Source: Thalassospiraceae bacterium (GTDB lineage: Bacteria > Pseudomonadota > Alphaproteobacteria > Rhodospirillales > Magnetovibrionaceae). From it: a stretch of 14,769 nucleotides of DNA. The stretch lies in assembly GCA_030638205.1 (NCBI GenBank), contig DAOWFB010000020.1, positions 1 to 14,769 on the forward strand, written 5' to 3'. The notes beneath the pieces were generated by a model. The model was not told where the DNA came from and made no database searches. It was given only the letters and a program-made list of their open reading frames with translations. This document shows positions 13,471 to 14,769 of the stretch, in pieces (position 1 is the first letter of the stretch; each line of letters begins with the position of its first letter). Made by a program: the position numbers and the translations under genes.

Positions 13471-14709
13471 CTATAAATTTTCCCCACGCATAAGTTTAGG
13501 TAAATCCCCAACCGTTCCCATTGCATGACGCATGAACAATTTTTTTAATGACGGCATTTGATTGACCGTGGCCAGACCAATATCGCGCGCCAGCTTTAGG
13601 GGCTTTATGTCGTTTGAAAAAAGATGGGTCAGCGCATCGGTAACCGCCAGCATTAATGTGTTATCAAACCTGCGCCAACGTTCGTATTTTTCTAAAACTT
13701 CAATGCTACCAATATCGGCCCCTGCTTTTTTTGCATCGCTTAGCACCTCGGCCAAAACTGCAACATCGCGCAATCCCATATTTAAACCTTGGCCTGCAAT
13801 GGGATGCATGCCATGGGCGGCATCGGCCGCCAACGCCAATCTATTTGCAGTGTAGCTTTGGGCAAATTGCAGTGTTAATGGGTAGGCAAAGCGCGGGCCG
13901 ATAATTTTAAGATCGCCCAAAAAATCACCAAAGCGCAATTTAAGTTCTTCCAAGAAATCATCATCGTTCAGACCCATCATTATGGGCGCAAGATCGGCCC
14001 GTTCGGTCCAAACAATTGATGAACGACAGCCAGGCTTTTTATCTGTGCCCGGTAATGGCAAAATTGCAAACGGGCCACTGGGTAAAAAATGTTCTTGTGC
14101 GCAAAAATTATGCGGGCGTTCGTGCTCGACCGTGCAAACAATACCGGTTTGTTCGTATGACCATTTGGTAAGTTTTATCCCAGCGCTTTCACGGGTCGGT
14201 GAAACGCGGCCCTCGCAGCCAATTACCAATGCGGCGTTTATTTTGCTGCCATCATTTAATGTGGCCGATGCTTTATTTTCATCACGGACAAGTTCGGATA
14301 TTTCTGCCGGGGCCAGATGTGTAATTTTATTTTCGTTTGGCAAAAGCGTTTGCAATGCTTTTCTGATTGATCTGTTTTCAACCATGAACCCAAACACATC
14401 ACCGCCCAATTCGTTGTGGTCGTAATGCAAAAAAAGCGGCGAGCGCCCATCGGCAACGCGAATGTCTTTTATGGGTGCGGTTTCATTTTCGATTAAATCC
14501 CAAATGCCAACCGCATCTAAAACACGTTTTGATGAAATGGCGATAGCCGATGCCCGGCCATCAAATGTTGGTGCGGTCCACAGCGATGGGTCTTCGCGGT
14601 CTACACAAGCAACGCTTAAACCCCCATGCGCCAGCGCCAATGAAAGCGTGCCACCGGCAAGCCCACCACCCACAACCAAGACATCTACGGTTTTTGTTTT
14701 TTTGCTCAT
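13471..14709 (-). CDS. FAD-dependent UbiH/COQ6-family hydroxylase
   Basis: This 412-residue flavoprotein is predicted to hydroxylate a ring position of the ubiquinone precursor at the membrane surface using O2 and NAD(P)H. It has the FAD-binding 'VVGGGLAGG' (12-20, GxGxxG), 'DGRASAIAISSKRVLDAVGIWD' around 50-71, the DG motif as 'GCEGRVS' (164-170), and the second FAD motif 'LALAADAAHGMHPIAGQGLN' (291-310) followed by 'MGLRDVAVLAEVL'. These order it in the UbiH/UbiF/VisC/COQ6 family; which ring carbon it acts on cannot be told from sequence alone (UbiH, UbiL or UbiM-type). Two motif residues differ from the common form: E166 for Asp and A295 for Gly. The ATG at 14709 has the purine run AAAGAAGA (14723-14716) 6 bases upstream. 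It is the first gene of a - strand unit, converging on the DUF971 gene. Confidence 0.92.
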   Translation of the reverse strand: MSKKTKTVDVLVVGGGLAGGTLSLALAHGGLSVACVDREDPSLWTAPTFDGRASAIAISSKRVLDAVGIWDLIENETAPIKDIRVADGRSPLFLHYDHNELGGDVFGFMVENRSIRKALQTLLPNENKITHLAPAEISELVRDENKASATLNDGSKINAALVIGCEGRVSPTRESAGIKLTKWSYEQTGIVCTVEHERPHNFCAQEHFLPSGPFAILPLPGTDKKPGCRSSIVWTERADLAPIMMGLNDDDFLEELKLRFGDFLGDLKIIGPRFAYPLTLQFAQSYTANRLALAADAAHGMHPIAGQGLNMGLRDVAVLAEVLSDAKKAGADIGSIEVLEKYERWRRFDNTLMLAVTDALTHLFSNDIKPLKLARDIGLATVNQMPSLKKLFMRHAMGTVGDLPKLMRGENL

Positions 14710-14739
14710 TCTTATTCTTCTTTAAAAGCCTCAGGTCCC

Positions 14740-14760
14740 CATAGTTATTGCACCACTATG
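14740..14760. repeat. Inverted repeat upstream of the UbiH-like gene
   Basis: CATAGT (14740-14745) and ACTATG (14755-14760) are perfect 6-bp arms with a 9-base spacer, located about 30-50 bases upstream of the UbiH-like start. The size and place would suit a dimeric regulator site. The window edge is near and no clear promoter boxes are visible, so it may be chance. Confidence 0.3.
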
Positions 14761-14769
14761 CCAGATTAA

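Overview
The window reads as ordinary core chromosome of an alphaproteobacterium. The main evidence is the very large single-polypeptide NAD-dependent glutamate dehydrogenase, the CnoX-like / LON-domain / Trm112 gene cluster next to a UbiH-type hydroxylase, and the 'CPLTK' form of the Trm112-like protein. Base composition looks moderate (around the mid-40s % GC by eye, not counted). Spacing is tight, with several 4-bp ATGA stop/start overlaps. I see no insertion sequence, phage gene, CRISPR array, integrase or toxin-antitoxin pair, and no gene-free stretch longer than about 205 bases.

Left part (1-2020, + strand): the 3' end of a family 2 (DPM1-like) glycosyltransferase ends in an unusual 15-bp tandem repeat. 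A good promoter candidate follows, then complete purH, which covers the last two steps of IMP synthesis.

Middle (2027-10211, - strand): an apparent four-gene operon, read from right to left. It holds NAD-glutamate dehydrogenase, a UMF1-type MFS transporter, and a NatA/NatB-like ABC exporter (ATPase, then permease). All four are joined by 4-bp overlaps or a 3-bp gap, so translational coupling is likely. Its last gene converges on purH with only 6 bp between the stop codons. Divergently from the dehydrogenase lies a small single-pass membrane protein gene of unknown function (10416-10709, + strand).

Right part (10783-14769): a tRNA-Gly(GCC) gene on the - strand has its own promoter and terminator. 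Divergent from it is a + strand cluster of a cysteine-free CnoX-like thioredoxin/TPR protein, a stand-alone LON-domain protein and a Trm112-like protein, closed by a clear intrinsic terminator. A separately promoted DUF971 gene follows and converges on an FAD-dependent UbiH/COQ6-family hydroxylase. The themes are purine synthesis, glutamate catabolism plus export, protein quality control, and ubiquinone synthesis.

I did not find a convincing novel system. The observations most worth checking are the 15-bp repeat array that carries both a stop codon and a purH -35 box, the total loss of cysteine from the CnoX-like protein, the dehydrogenase-plus-exporter operon, and substitutions in normally fixed motifs of PurH and the UbiH-like enzyme.
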